The translations under genes were made by a program, and so were the position numbers. Below, piece by piece: positions 32,753 to 42,417 of a stretch of 64,000 bases of DNA (its first letter is position 1; each line of letters starts with the position of its first letter). Where the stretch lies: assembly GCA_052379645.1 (NCBI GenBank), contig JBQSYU010000011.1. The stretch is one strand, 5' to 3'. The DNA is from Arthrobacter_H sp030452125 (GTDB taxonomy: Bacteria > Actinomycetota > Actinomycetes > Actinomycetales > Micrococcaceae). The notes beneath the pieces were generated by a model, which saw only the letters and a list, made by a program, of their open reading frames with translations, was not told the origin of the DNA and ran no database searches.

Positions 32753-34291
32753 TTAGCTTCCAAGGCTCTTGACTCGGAAGAGATCGCTCCAGCGCCTGAG
32801 CGTTGCGTCCGTCGAGTAACTGTCAGCGATCTTGTTTTGTCCGATCGCACCCATGGATGATGCCCGCGCAGGATCATTGAGGAGGTCGACAATGCGAGAT
32901 CCGAGAGTGCCAACGTCGCCAAGAGGGGCTAGAAAGCCATCAACACCGTTGTTGATAAGGTCGCGAGGACCATAGGGGCAGTCGTAAGCAACAACTGGGG
33001 TGCCCGTCAGCATTGACTCTATTACCGCGAAAGGAAGTCCTTCGGTCCGAGATGGAAGAATCGTGGCCGTGCAACGGGCTGTTTCCATCGCAACCTCAGT
33101 AGAGTACCCTCGGAATTTTACGCAGTTAGCGAGACCATGTACTTCGATTTCGGCTTGAATTTCTTTCAGATAGGCAGCCGACTCCGTGGGAACTGAACCG
33201 AAAATGTGTAGCTCCGCACCCGGGTGCGCCCGGACAACGCCACTCCACGCACGGACCGCATCGAGATGACCTTTATTCCTGAAGACACTTGCGAATAACC
33301 CGACTCGACCAGGAATAGTCTGGACGACTGGTGTCTGGTTGAACTGCATAGTGTTGGGAATAGTATGGATTTTTTCTGGATGCCCCGTCTCCGTCGCTAC
33401 GTCGGCTCTCTGCTGGTCGGTCAGGGTGAGGATCCCATCGAAGTCGTCGATCCTTTCAAAATAGTCCTGGTAGTAGTCCTTGAGTGGCGCCCCAGGAGAG
33501 TGAGGTTCCGCGGCATAGTGGTTCGAATGCACCACCGCATAGAGGCGGCAAGTTCCCTTGGGCACTTTGAGTAGGTTAGGCATGACAAAACGCCCATCTG
33601 CCAGAACAATCGGGGGCTTCCTGCAAGCCGCAAATTGCTCGCGGATCCAGGCCGTCCTCCACGCTGTGAAGCTAGAGTAACGGACAGCTGTTTCCTGTCC
33701 CCGAGTAAATCTGTAGACGCTCTGCCCCTTGCCGGTTTCCGGATCGTACCAACGCACAAAGTAGCAGAATCCATCTGCCGTTAGATAGCGTTCCCGGTTC
33801 TTCTTCCCTCGAAGGTATCCAATTTCTCGATGGAGCACTCCGTCATCATCGAACTCCTCGCGCCGACAGATTTCTTTGTCGTCGTTAAAGTGGTCAATGA
33901 AAACAAGACGAGAACGATCGGGTGACCACTTTTTGTATTTCGCGTATGTTCCGTCTTGGTTAAAATAGCGGGCATAATGTTTGGTCTCGATTTCATCCGC
34001 CTGGACCAAATACCCAGCCTCAGTCGTACCGATAAGTACAGGATCGGGCGTCGTGCTGGTCTCGAGAGTGTTGGCAGCCCTTGCTTCTTCGAAAGGGTTG
34101 TTGACGACCACGTCCGGGTGAATTCGGGCTCGGTTTCCAACTCTTGCGGCAGGTCCCGAACCGTAGTCCAAGGTCATGATGTGGGATTTGTGGCCGGCAT
34201 TGGCAAACATGGAGCTCCGGTTCAAAACGGCCGTTGTCATTCCCCCCGGTCCGAACATTCCGAAAACACTGAATATATCTTGTCTCTTCAT
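32753..34291 (-). CDS. GT4 glycosyltransferase, TagE-like (teichoic-acid glucosyltransferase type)
   Basis: 512 aa. The N-terminal GT-B half begins RQDIFSVFGMFGPGGMTTAV with the sugar-acceptor glycine loop, and contains an internal GKGQSVYRFTRG-type insertion region typical of TagE-like enzymes. The donor-binding half has VGLFASVFRNKGHLDAVRAW, ELHIFGSVPTES, and the E-x7-E motif PSRTEGLPFAVIESMLTGTP followed by YDCPYGPRDLI. TagE adds glucose to poly(glycerol phosphate) from UDP-glucose. AGGTGA precedes the ATG. The exact donor and acceptor are inferred. It resembles the partial gene at 62252-64000. Confidence 0.85.
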   Translation of the reverse strand: MKRQDIFSVFGMFGPGGMTTAVLNRSSMFANAGHKSHIMTLDYGSGPAARVGNRARIHPDVVVNNPFEEARAANTLETSTTPDPVLIGTTEAGYLVQADEIETKHYARYFNQDGTYAKYKKWSPDRSRLVFIDHFNDDKEICRREEFDDDGVLHREIGYLRGKKNRERYLTADGFCYFVRWYDPETGKGQSVYRFTRGQETAVRYSSFTAWRTAWIREQFAACRKPPIVLADGRFVMPNLLKVPKGTCRLYAVVHSNHYAAEPHSPGAPLKDYYQDYFERIDDFDGILTLTDQQRADVATETGHPEKIHTIPNTMQFNQTPVVQTIPGRVGLFASVFRNKGHLDAVRAWSGVVRAHPGAELHIFGSVPTESAAYLKEIQAEIEVHGLANCVKFRGYSTEVAMETARCTATILPSRTEGLPFAVIESMLTGTPVVAYDCPYGPRDLINNGVDGFLAPLGDVGTLGSRIVDLLNDPARASSMGAIGQNKIADSYSTDATLRRWSDLFRVKSLGS

Positions 34292-34623
34292 GGTTCACCT
34301 ACCCATTCACTAGTCGAGGGGAACAGCTTACTTGAGCGACTGTCGCTGCCGACTCATATGCGTTCCCTCATAGCTGTCCCTCCGTGAGTAATTTGGTTCA
34401 CGAACGAGTCATTTTGATTTCAATTATCGGCTCCGAAATCCTTTTCTTTCTCCCGTGCCAGGGACGCCAGTTCTGCCGGCCGAGCAAGCTTGGCGTTGCA
34501 AGACCAAGCCTTGGTCTTCTTGCGTTGGATGTGCAGCGTGATATCCAGAGGTTCTGCCGGCCCAGGATACTGTTGGCTCGCGGGTAGTCGGCAGTTGATT
34601 CAATATGCATCTCAGTCGCTTAG

Positions 34624-34841
34624 CCTCGCTTCGCTTTGGATCTTGGAATAGGATCTTGCCGAAGCAGCAAGTACTGCTCCAAGACCCGATCCAAGTCCCG
34701 ACTCCGGCTCAACAGCCCCAACTCACTGATGGTCCTGGAAGGGGCGTGGATGCCGAGTTCGCAAACCAGCACCAGTTCTTGTGTTCGCAATGTGCCCCAT
34801 TGTCCCTGTAAACGGACTCGGCCCAGTGGGGTGTGGCGTTT
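34624..34841 (-). pseudogene. Fossil of an IS1202-like transposase
   Basis: Read on the minus strand, one frame gives DNGAHCEHKNWCWF, matching NDGAHVEQKNWSRV of the intact transposase at 16283-17473. A second frame then gives ELGLLSRSRDLDRVLEQYLL, matching ELELLNRIWELDRVFTNYLL. The matches stay collinear with one frameshift and many substitutions, including the third catalytic Glu region. Only this roughly 70-codon stretch is detectable. It is an old remnant of the same family, not an expressed gene. Confidence 0.7.
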
Positions 34842-34987
34842 TATCGGCCACGTGGCATCAGAAGAGATGTTAGTTAATCAATTCGCCACAGCAATCTGAA
34901 TCGCTTGTGATGTTCGGGAACTGGACACTATCAAGGCTTGATAAATGAACAATCGACTACTGAAGAATGAATACTTTGGAGGATTAA

Positions 34988-35116
34988 ATGCTGATCACGA
35001 AACTGGCTGCCGAGGGCATGCCAAAGGCACGGATTGCCGCGCGTTTGGAGACCTGCCGTCGCACGACTCTCAAGGCCGCATTGAGCCGGAGCCGACGGCA
35101 TTACTGGCAAAACTAG
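34988..35116 (+). pseudogene. Short HTH fragment resembling the IS21 IstA N-terminus
   Basis: A 42-codon frame, MLITKLAAEGMPKARIAARL then ETCRRTTLKAALSRSRRHYW, is preceded by a perfect GGAGG six bases before the ATG. The pattern (x-E-G-M-x-x-x-x-I-A-x-R-L-x-x-x-R-x-T-x-x-A-L) is the helix-turn-helix found at the start of IstA transposases. The rest of istA is absent. It could still be translated into a small DNA-binding peptide, but a transposon remnant is more likely. Confidence 0.5.
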
Positions 35117-35170
35117 TGACGGTGTCCTTCCCATCCCTGGCGCGACTCACGTCATAAGAGGTTCATCGTC

Positions 35171-35176
35171 TAGGCT
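35171..35176 (+). promoter_or_regulatory. Likely -10 box for leaderless MFS transcript
   Basis: TAGGCT fits the TANNNT consensus and ends nine bases before the ATG at 35186. That places the transcript start at or next to the start codon, and no Shine-Dalgarno is present, so a leaderless mRNA is likely. Confidence 0.45.
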
Positions 35177-35185
35177 GTGGACTTG

Positions 35186-36397
35186 ATGTCCAGCCCTGTT
35201 CTTCCGCCCAAGCAATCGACGATCACTCGCGAAATCAAGGTCCTAATCGCTGCGGCTTTCGTGATAGCGCTGGGCTTCGGACTGATCGCACCGATTCTGC
35301 CGCAATTCGCCAAAAGCTTCGACGTCGGGATCGCCCAAGCCGGTTTCATCGTCAGTGTCTTCGCACTCACACGCCTAGCTTTCGCGCCGGTCAGTGGTCG
35401 GCTGACGTCTGCTCTGAGCGAGCCCCCCGTGTATGTAGGGGGTGTGCTCATTGTCGCGGTATCGACCATCCTGTGTGGCTTTGCACAGGACTACACCCAA
35501 TTGCTGGTCTTCCGGGCAGCTGGTGGTCTGGGATCGACCATGTTCACCGTTTCTGCCATGTCACTCATCGCCCGACTAGCACCCACCGAGATCCGGGGAC
35601 GGATATCCGGCTACTATGCCGGATCATTCCTCATCGGGAACATTGTTGGCCCTGTTCTCGGCGGTTTCCTGGCGGTCTTCGGATACCGCCTGCCGTTCTT
35701 CATCTACGGTGGCGCCCTCATCATCGCAGCGGCCTTCGTGTATTTGTCACTTTTGGGAGTGCGATCGGCCGCGAAGCGTGGGCCCCGTGACGAACGCCCA
35801 GCGATGCAATTCAACGATGCGTTGAAGAGTCCGAGTTATCGGGCTGCCTTGTTTTCCGGCTTCGCGAACGGATGGTCCAATTTCGGCGTACGGGTAGCGT
35901 TGGTACCTCTCTTTGCCGCGCAAGTTTTTGACGATGGAGCAGCGTTAGCAGGTCTGTCGTTGGGAATCTTCGCCATTGGCAACGGTGCTGCACTCACTAT
36001 TGCGGGGCGAATTACCGATAAATATGGGCGACGCATGCCGGTTTTGGTGGGACTGACGGTGGGGTCAGTCGCCATGGCTGGAATTGGACTGACCGACAAC
36101 GCGGTGCTGTTCATCGCGCTCTCGATCATTGCTGGCGCCGGTATCGGATTTATGAACCCTGCCCAGCAAGCTGCCGTAGCCGACGTCATCGGCCGCGATC
36201 ATAATGGCGGCAAAGTCATGGCAGGCTTCCAGATGGCCAGTGATTCCGGCGCCATTTTAGGTCCTGTAGTCGCGGGCCTCATCGCGGACCAGATGGGTTT
36301 CGGGTGGGCATTCGTCGTGACCGGCATCATCGGCTTGGCCGGTGCTGGAGCCTGGATTCGTGTCCCCTCGACCGACACCAGCTCCACTGTTAGTTGA
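35186..36397 (+). CDS. Major facilitator superfamily transporter
   Basis: About 403 aa with 12 predicted membrane segments. The first begins IKVLIAAAFVIALGFGLIAP. The loop 2-3 signature is FALTRLAFAPVSGRLTSAL and the repeat in the second half is GRITDKYGRRMPVLVGLTVG; LAPTEIRGRISGYYAGSFLI is the loop 4-5 region. This is the drug/proton antiporter layout (DHA1-like). Substrate is unknown. Its stop overlaps the end of the convergent OafA-like gene by eight bases. Confidence 0.9.
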   Translation: MSSPVLPPKQSTITREIKVLIAAAFVIALGFGLIAPILPQFAKSFDVGIAQAGFIVSVFALTRLAFAPVSGRLTSALSEPPVYVGGVLIVAVSTILCGFAQDYTQLLVFRAAGGLGSTMFTVSAMSLIARLAPTEIRGRISGYYAGSFLIGNIVGPVLGGFLAVFGYRLPFFIYGGALIIAAAFVYLSLLGVRSAAKRGPRDERPAMQFNDALKSPSYRAALFSGFANGWSNFGVRVALVPLFAAQVFDDGAALAGLSLGIFAIGNGAALTIAGRITDKYGRRMPVLVGLTVGSVAMAGIGLTDNAVLFIALSIIAGAGIGFMNPAQQAAVADVIGRDHNGGKVMAGFQMASDSGAILGPVVAGLIADQMGFGWAFVVTGIIGLAGAGAWIRVPSTDTSSTVS

Positions 36398-38483
36398 GAG
36401 CCGACAGGATTTCCGGCTCTAAGTAAGGGGAAAGTGTTGTGGCATAGGTAGCCGATAAATGTGATCCATCGAAGTAGGTCACGACCCCGCCATTTGCTCC
36501 ATAGCAACGCTCCGGACGACAAATATGGTCGTTCAAATCGGCCGTACGAATGCTCCCGTCAAGTTTCCTCGCGGCATCATATAGCGGATCGCCGGGAATC
36601 CAGTCGCTTGGCTTACCGGAACATGCTGCGAGGGATTTATCCGTGTCACCGAGGCAATCCGGGATGGAAGGAACGGTGTCATGTGGAAAGGGCGTGTCAT
36701 GGAGGACCAGCACGTTCGTATCTGCTTCCTGCCAAGTTTCCAACAGTCCCTGGTATCCCTCTTCCAGATCTTCATGAAAGCTTCCTTCAGACGATCCTTC
36801 GACCCCATAGACGTTGCGTGTCGAGACGACCACCAGATCAAAAGCATGTCCTGACGTGGCTTGAACCATCCGCTGACCCCATTCACGGCACCCTTTCCGC
36901 TTCTCAGGGCTTATGGCCAAATCGGCATCAATTGGCGCGCAGGCCGATGCAAGGTAGGTGGTGATCCTGAGGTCACTCTTATCGGCAATGTTTTGTAGTG
37001 CGGGAAGCCACTGACCGGCGTGGGAGTTACCAACGAGGGCGATGTTGCGGCTGCCATGCCCATACACACACTTGGTCAGGCCAGGATAAGGCGAACTCTC
37101 CCAGCAATCATCAGCGTACGCATCGGACTTGTCCTCACCTGCAACGGCAGCCGCAGGTACCAACTCGTCACGCTGAACACTGGGACAACCCTTAGGAGGC
37201 TTGTCCAATGCCCGCGCCCCTAAACACGGATCCGCGCCCGTCTTCGCTTCGGCAACTTTCTGTTCGGACATCGCCTCTTGTTGGCCGACATAGTAGACCG
37301 GGACCAGGGCCAACGCGGCCACCAGAGCCATCGAGCTCGCTCCCATGGCAAAACTACGCGACGGCAGCCGCAGCATACGAGCTTGGCGAAAGCGATCTTC
37401 GATGAAGGTCTTGCTCAAGGCAGACAAGCCCAAGGTCGCCCCGATGATGACCACGGAATCCAGCCAACCAAGGCGTCCATTGCCGACCCAGGGCACGATG
37501 GCGATCAGAGGCCAATGCCAGAGGTATATCGAATACGAGGCATCCCCAACCCACTGGATGGGTTTGAGGCTGAGGATTCCTGTAGGTGACCAGCGGGACG
37601 TGCAGGCCGGCCATATGAGCAAAGCTGCGCCCAAGGTAGGCGCCAAAGCTGCAGCACCAGGGAACGGCGTTGCTGGGGTATAAGTGATGGAGGCCCAGAG
37701 GATCAACAACAGTCCCGCCCACGCACTAAACATGCTGAGTAGACGGCCTGGTTGCCACAGTTGATGTACGCAAGCTAATAGGGCGCCAATTCCGAGCTCC
37801 CAGATTCTGGTCGTACTTACGAAATATGCGGCTGCCGGTTCTGACGCTGTCAGAAACAATCCATAGGAGAACGATGCCACGGTGATTGTAGCCAGAGCTC
37901 CCGTCACGACCATGCGCGAGTTCCACCGCATTCGAGAAGAAACAGCCAAGACCACCAAGATAAGGATGGGCCAGAAGATATAGAACTGTTCCTCGATGGA
38001 CAGCGACCAGTAGTGCTGGAGCGGAGAAGGTGCCTCCTCTGCTGCCAGATAATCGGTAGAACTCGCTGAGAGGCGCCAGTTCTGCACATAGAATGCGGAG
38101 GCTATTCCGTCCCAAGAGACGCTTCGCCACCGACTTTCGGGCGCTACCAGCCAGGTCAGGGAAAGGGTCGCGACGATAACTGTAAAAGCCGCTGGCAGCA
38201 GTCGACGGACACGCCTCGCCCAGAAGTCGGCGAGCAGCCTCGGCGTCGTCGGGGGTTTGGACAAGAGGTGGTTGGTGATCAGGAACCCGGAGATCACGAA
38301 GAAGACGTCTACGCCGATATATCCACCCGTGAACGTTCCGGGAAGTAAGTGGTATGTCACCACCAAGGTGACGGCAATGGCACGCAACCCTTGGATATCA
38401 AAACGAAGTTGTCGGCTCGGCTTCGTCTGCGTCTGACTCTCGTGAATGGTCCTTCTCCTGTTCGGCGTACCGCTTTTTGGCAA
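36390..38483 (-). CDS. OafA/OatA-like acyltransferase with SGNH domain
   Basis: 697 aa. Residues about 25-400 form the ten-span acyltransferase-3 domain: RQLRFDIQGLRAIAVTLVV, GGYIGVDVFFVISGFLITNH, HYWSLSIEEQFYIFWP and YSIYLWHWPLIAIVPW. After one more membrane segment comes an extracellular SGNH esterase-like domain with the Ser in NIALVGNSHAGQWLPALQN and the Asp-His pair in VVTYFDGSHLSATYATTL. Such proteins O-acetylate peptidoglycan or surface polysaccharides. The first residue of the GDSH-type motif is GNSH, a common variant. The target polymer is not known. Confidence 0.92.
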   Translation of the reverse strand: MPKSGTPNRRRTIHESQTQTKPSRQLRFDIQGLRAIAVTLVVTYHLLPGTFTGGYIGVDVFFVISGFLITNHLLSKPPTTPRLLADFWARRVRRLLPAAFTVIVATLSLTWLVAPESRWRSVSWDGIASAFYVQNWRLSASSTDYLAAEEAPSPLQHYWSLSIEEQFYIFWPILILVVLAVSSRMRWNSRMVVTGALATITVASFSYGLFLTASEPAAAYFVSTTRIWELGIGALLACVHQLWQPGRLLSMFSAWAGLLLILWASITYTPATPFPGAAALAPTLGAALLIWPACTSRWSPTGILSLKPIQWVGDASYSIYLWHWPLIAIVPWVGNGRLGWLDSVVIIGATLGLSALSKTFIEDRFRQARMLRLPSRSFAMGASSMALVAALALVPVYYVGQQEAMSEQKVAEAKTGADPCLGARALDKPPKGCPSVQRDELVPAAAVAGEDKSDAYADDCWESSPYPGLTKCVYGHGSRNIALVGNSHAGQWLPALQNIADKSDLRITTYLASACAPIDADLAISPEKRKGCREWGQRMVQATSGHAFDLVVVSTRNVYGVEGSSEGSFHEDLEEGYQGLLETWQEADTNVLVLHDTPFPHDTVPSIPDCLGDTDKSLAACSGKPSDWIPGDPLYDAARKLDGSIRTADLNDHICRPERCYGANGGVVTYFDGSHLSATYATTLSPYLEPEILSALN

Positions 38484-38576
38484 CGATCTAGATTACAGTT
38501 CGGGTCAGATCGTGAACGATCAAGACGCACTGGTTCAAACATCTTCATGCCAGAGACGGCAAAAAGCTTGACGTGG

Positions 38577-41500
38577 TCAGAGCCGTTGGCTGATCACCTT
38601 CGTGACCCCATCGCCGCGCATGGAGACGCCATACAGTGCGTCAGCGATCTCCATAGTGCGCTTTTGATGCGTGATAATGATCAGTTGACTAACTTCTTGG
38701 AGCTCGCGGAAAATCAGCAGTAATCGACCCAAGTTCGTATCGTCTAGGGCAGCCTCGACCTCGTCCATCACGTAGAACGGCGATGGACGGGCCTTGAAAA
38801 TCGCTACCAGGAGCGCAACGGCAGTCAATGATCGCTCTCCACCAGAAAGTAGTGAGAGACGCTTGATCTTCTTGCCGGCTGGACGGGCATGCACTTCGAT
38901 CCCCGTATTGAGCATGTCGTCTGGGTCGGTCAACACCAGTTTTCCCTCACCGCCCGGGAACAGTGTGGCAAAGACTTGTTCGAACTGTTCGGCCGTATCG
39001 TGGAAGGCCTCCGTGAAGACGAGTTCAACTCGTTCATCCACGTCGCGAATGATGTCCAGAAGGTCTTTGCGACTGGATTTCAGATCCGCAAGTTGCTCCG
39101 CCAGGAACCTGTGGCGTTCCTCAAGTGCCGCAAACTCTTCCAAGGCCAAGGGGTTGACCTTGCCCAAGGACGCTAGATCCTTTTCTGCCTTCCGTAAACG
39201 TTTTTCCTGCTGGTGACGGTCGAAGGGCCGTCCCACCGGCACCGGGTTTCCGTCCATGTCCACGTCTTGACGCAAAGCCGCCCACCTATCGCTTTCCTGG
39301 TCAGGTTGTGGGACCAATAGGTCGGGACCATAGTTTTCGATGAGATGCTCCGACGTCATCCCCAACTCTGCGAGGGCCCGGGCTTCAAGGCTTTCAATGC
39401 GAGTGTGTTGTTGGGAGCGCGCCAACTCATCACGATGCACGGAATCAGTGAGCCCGGCCAACTCACTACCTAGTTCATTTGATCGGGTTCTGGCTTGCCC
39501 CAGCTCGCCATTTATTTGGTCGCGATGCTTCGTTAGCCGTGCGTGTTCGTCCGCAGCTTCCTGCAATGAACTTTCAAGGTGTTCTTGCACCAACAAGATC
39601 GCCTGTCCGACGGCTTGAGCACGTTTGGCTTGACGACGTCGTAGCGCGGCTCTCCGCTCAGCCTGTTCACGGTTACGGCGTTCCCCCGCGGCGGATTTCA
39701 CGAGTGATTCAATGTGGCCCGACAAGCTCTTGACCTGCTCTTCACTGCCCCGCAGAGCCAACCGTGCGTCAAGCTCTCGCTCACGAGCCTTGCCGGCCTC
39801 TGCATCTAGCCTCGCGCGCGTTGAGCTGTCTGGTTCTTCATCAGCTGGGGCCTCCCGGGTAGCAGCCAGGCGCTCCTCAAGTGCAGCCAGGGTTTTCTTG
39901 GCTTCGGCTACCGACTCCGTGGCAACGCTGATCCGGTCTCTTGATCTTTCGACCTCTGCGGCAGCTTCTCGGGCTGTGGCTCCGAGAGTTGCCAGCTGTT
40001 CAGCAACGCCGGTAATGCGGGCATCTGATTGGTACAACTTTTCAAGTGCCGTATCGACAGCCCCGGCAGCCTCGCTGCGTGTAGTTTCCAGCGCTGAGCG
40101 TTGGAAACGAAGCTGTTCGTAGCATGCGGTGACGTCATGGAGTTCGACGTTGGTGGCATCAATGGCCGCTTGTTGCTCCACAAGTGATGAACCGGTGCCA
40201 GATCCCCCGGCAAGGCTATTCGTCGAATGGACCACGCCATCGCGAGTGACCACAGTAAATTGGGGTGCTGCGGTCAGGAGTTCAACAGCGCCTTCCCTAT
40301 TTTCAGCGACGATGACGTTGCGCAGAAGATGCCGGACAGCTTCGGCGAGGCCGTCTGGGGATGCTTCCTTGACATCCACGAGGCCCGAAGCCCACAAGCC
40401 ACCAGCGGGCAGTAGATTCCTCTTCGCGTGCGTTTCCGCCCGCTGGTCCGAGACAAAAGCACCTGACTCGGCTGCCTGCGGAAAGATCAGGTGGACACGG
40501 CCTGATTCCTGTTCACGGACTGTTTCCAGGACTCGCTGAGCGTCGTCGGCGCTACAGGCACTTAGCGCCTCGGCGTAGGTACCTAGCGCAGCGGCAATCG
40601 CCCCGTCGTATCCGGGTTCGACATGGAGCTCTGCACTAATACGCCCCCTAATGCCCTGATGCCCTGCTGCAAGGATCTCCTCAGAGGCATCCTTGCGGCT
40701 CATCGCAGAGTGTAGTGCGTCAAGACGAGCTTGAAGAGCGGCCCGTTCACGTTCTGCTTTTTGCTCCCGAGAAACTAACTGCTCCAACTCTCGATCGCAG
40801 GACGCCAAACGTTCCTCGGCCAATTCGTGCGAAGCGTCCAGGTCCTCTTCCGTGTCCTCAACACCGCTAGCCTGCTGTTCCAGTTCGGTATATTTCATCT
40901 GTGCCTCAGAACCGCGTACACGTGCGAGTTCGGCCGATGCCCGCAGTCTGCCCAGCTCACCTTCGAGTGATTCGACGCGGCTGCGTGCCGAGGCGACTTT
41001 TCCGGCCAGGGTAGCCAGTCCCTCGCGACGGTCAGCTATGGCACGCATCAATTCGGTCATTCGGCGGCCTTCTACGGCCGCGGCCTGTTCCGATTCCTTC
41101 CGATCAGCAATCGCGGAATCGAGTACATTTGATGACTTATCGCGTTCGTTCTCAAGCTCTTCCAGATCAACGCGTAAACGCTGTGCTTGGCTTTCTAACC
41201 GGTCCGGTTCCCGCGACGGATCGTGCACGACGCGACTCTGCTCAGCCAAGCCGCGTTCGCGTTCTTTCGCCAAGGCGCCCAGAGATCTGTACCGTTCTTT
41301 CATGGTGTTCAACCCGTGCCATGTCTCTCGAGCGGAGTTTAGGGCAGGAACAGTGCTCGCGGCAGCAGATTCCAGCTCCGCGAGCCGGGCGCGGACTCGG
41401 GTAACCTCCACGTCGACTTCGTCCCGTCGCACAAGAATTCGTCGTTCGTCTTCGACCTCGCGATGGAGGGCTTCTTGGAGGGTCACCAACTCGTCGGCCA

Positions 41501-42188
41501 GGAGCCGAGAACGCGCATCGCGCACCTCAAGTTGGACCGATTGTGCCAGACGTGCAACGTCAGCCTGTTTACCCAACGGTGTCAGCTGGCGCCGAACCTC
41601 TCCTGTGAGGTCCTGAAGGCGCGAGAGGTTGGTGGCCATTGACTCGAGTTTGCGTACGGTCTTTTCCCGACGTCTGCGGTGCTTCAGCACCCCAGCGGCT
41701 TCCTCAATAAAACCTCGGCGTTCATCAGATGTGGCATGAAGGATACGGTCCAGTTGCCCTTGCCCGACGATGACGTGCATCTCCCGGCCCATTCCGGTGT
41801 CGGAAAGCAATTCTTGGATATCGAGCAAGCGGCAGGACTGACCATTGATGGCATATTCAGAGCCGCCAGCCCGGAACAGGGTCCGGGTGATCGTCACTTC
41901 TGAATATTCGATGGGCAGGGCACCATCTGCATTATCGATAGTTAGCGAGACCTGTGCTCGCCCTAACGCCGGACGGCCAGAGGTTCCGGCGAAGATGACA
42001 TCTTCCATCTTGCCGCCACGGAGTGTCTTAGCTCCCTGCTCCCCCATCACCCACGACAAGGCGTCGACGACGTTGGATTTCCCAGAACCATTCGGGCCAA
42101 CCACGGCAGTGACGCCGGGTTCGAACTCAAAAGTCGTCGCTGAGGCGAACGACTTGAATCCACGAACGGTCAGGGTCTTGAGATGCAC
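38577..42188 (-). CDS. smc: Chromosome segregation protein SMC
   Basis: About 1203 aa from the GTG at 42188 (VHLKTLTVRGFKSFASATTF). N-terminal Walker A is VVGPNGSGKSNVVDALSWVM; two long coiled coils flank a hinge (about residues 500-650, GYDGAIAAALGTYAEALSAC). The C-terminal signature is LSLLSGGERSLTAVALLVAI and Walker B is YVMDEVEAALDDTNLGRLL. SMC with ScpAB organises the chromosome. Upstream codons to 42326 lack family sequence. GAAAGA lies before the GTG. It is divergent from oleA, with about 230 bases between. Confidence 0.96.
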   Translation of the reverse strand: MHLKTLTVRGFKSFASATTFEFEPGVTAVVGPNGSGKSNVVDALSWVMGEQGAKTLRGGKMEDVIFAGTSGRPALGRAQVSLTIDNADGALPIEYSEVTITRTLFRAGGSEYAINGQSCRLLDIQELLSDTGMGREMHVIVGQGQLDRILHATSDERRGFIEEAAGVLKHRRRREKTVRKLESMATNLSRLQDLTGEVRRQLTPLGKQADVARLAQSVQLEVRDARSRLLADELVTLQEALHREVEDERRILVRRDEVDVEVTRVRARLAELESAAASTVPALNSARETWHGLNTMKERYRSLGALAKERERGLAEQSRVVHDPSREPDRLESQAQRLRVDLEELENERDKSSNVLDSAIADRKESEQAAAVEGRRMTELMRAIADRREGLATLAGKVASARSRVESLEGELGRLRASAELARVRGSEAQMKYTELEQQASGVEDTEEDLDASHELAEERLASCDRELEQLVSREQKAERERAALQARLDALHSAMSRKDASEEILAAGHQGIRGRISAELHVEPGYDGAIAAALGTYAEALSACSADDAQRVLETVREQESGRVHLIFPQAAESGAFVSDQRAETHAKRNLLPAGGLWASGLVDVKEASPDGLAEAVRHLLRNVIVAENREGAVELLTAAPQFTVVTRDGVVHSTNSLAGGSGTGSSLVEQQAAIDATNVELHDVTACYEQLRFQRSALETTRSEAAGAVDTALEKLYQSDARITGVAEQLATLGATAREAAAEVERSRDRISVATESVAEAKKTLAALEERLAATREAPADEEPDSSTRARLDAEAGKARERELDARLALRGSEEQVKSLSGHIESLVKSAAGERRNREQAERRAALRRRQAKRAQAVGQAILLVQEHLESSLQEAADEHARLTKHRDQINGELGQARTRSNELGSELAGLTDSVHRDELARSQQHTRIESLEARALAELGMTSEHLIENYGPDLLVPQPDQESDRWAALRQDVDMDGNPVPVGRPFDRHQQEKRLRKAEKDLASLGKVNPLALEEFAALEERHRFLAEQLADLKSSRKDLLDIIRDVDERVELVFTEAFHDTAEQFEQVFATLFPGGEGKLVLTDPDDMLNTGIEVHARPAGKKIKRLSLLSGGERSLTAVALLVAIFKARPSPFYVMDEVEAALDDTNLGRLLLIFRELQEVSQLIIITHQKRTMEIADALYGVSMRGDGVTKVISQRL

Positions 42189-42417
42189 GGAGGTCTTTCG
42201 GACGGCGGGGCAAAGGTCTTCCTCCCTCCAATCTACTGTGTCTGGACTCCCGCGGCGGGTTTGCCACTCGAGGGGAGAAAAGTCACAGGCGGCGTTCATA
42301 CCGCATGGCGAATGTGCGGGAACCACTTCGCAGAGTGCATAGTTAACGGTTGGAGAGTCTTCGCATCATAGGGATGCGTCGGCGGCAGATGAATCCTCTA
42401 TGGACGAAGGCTGGATA

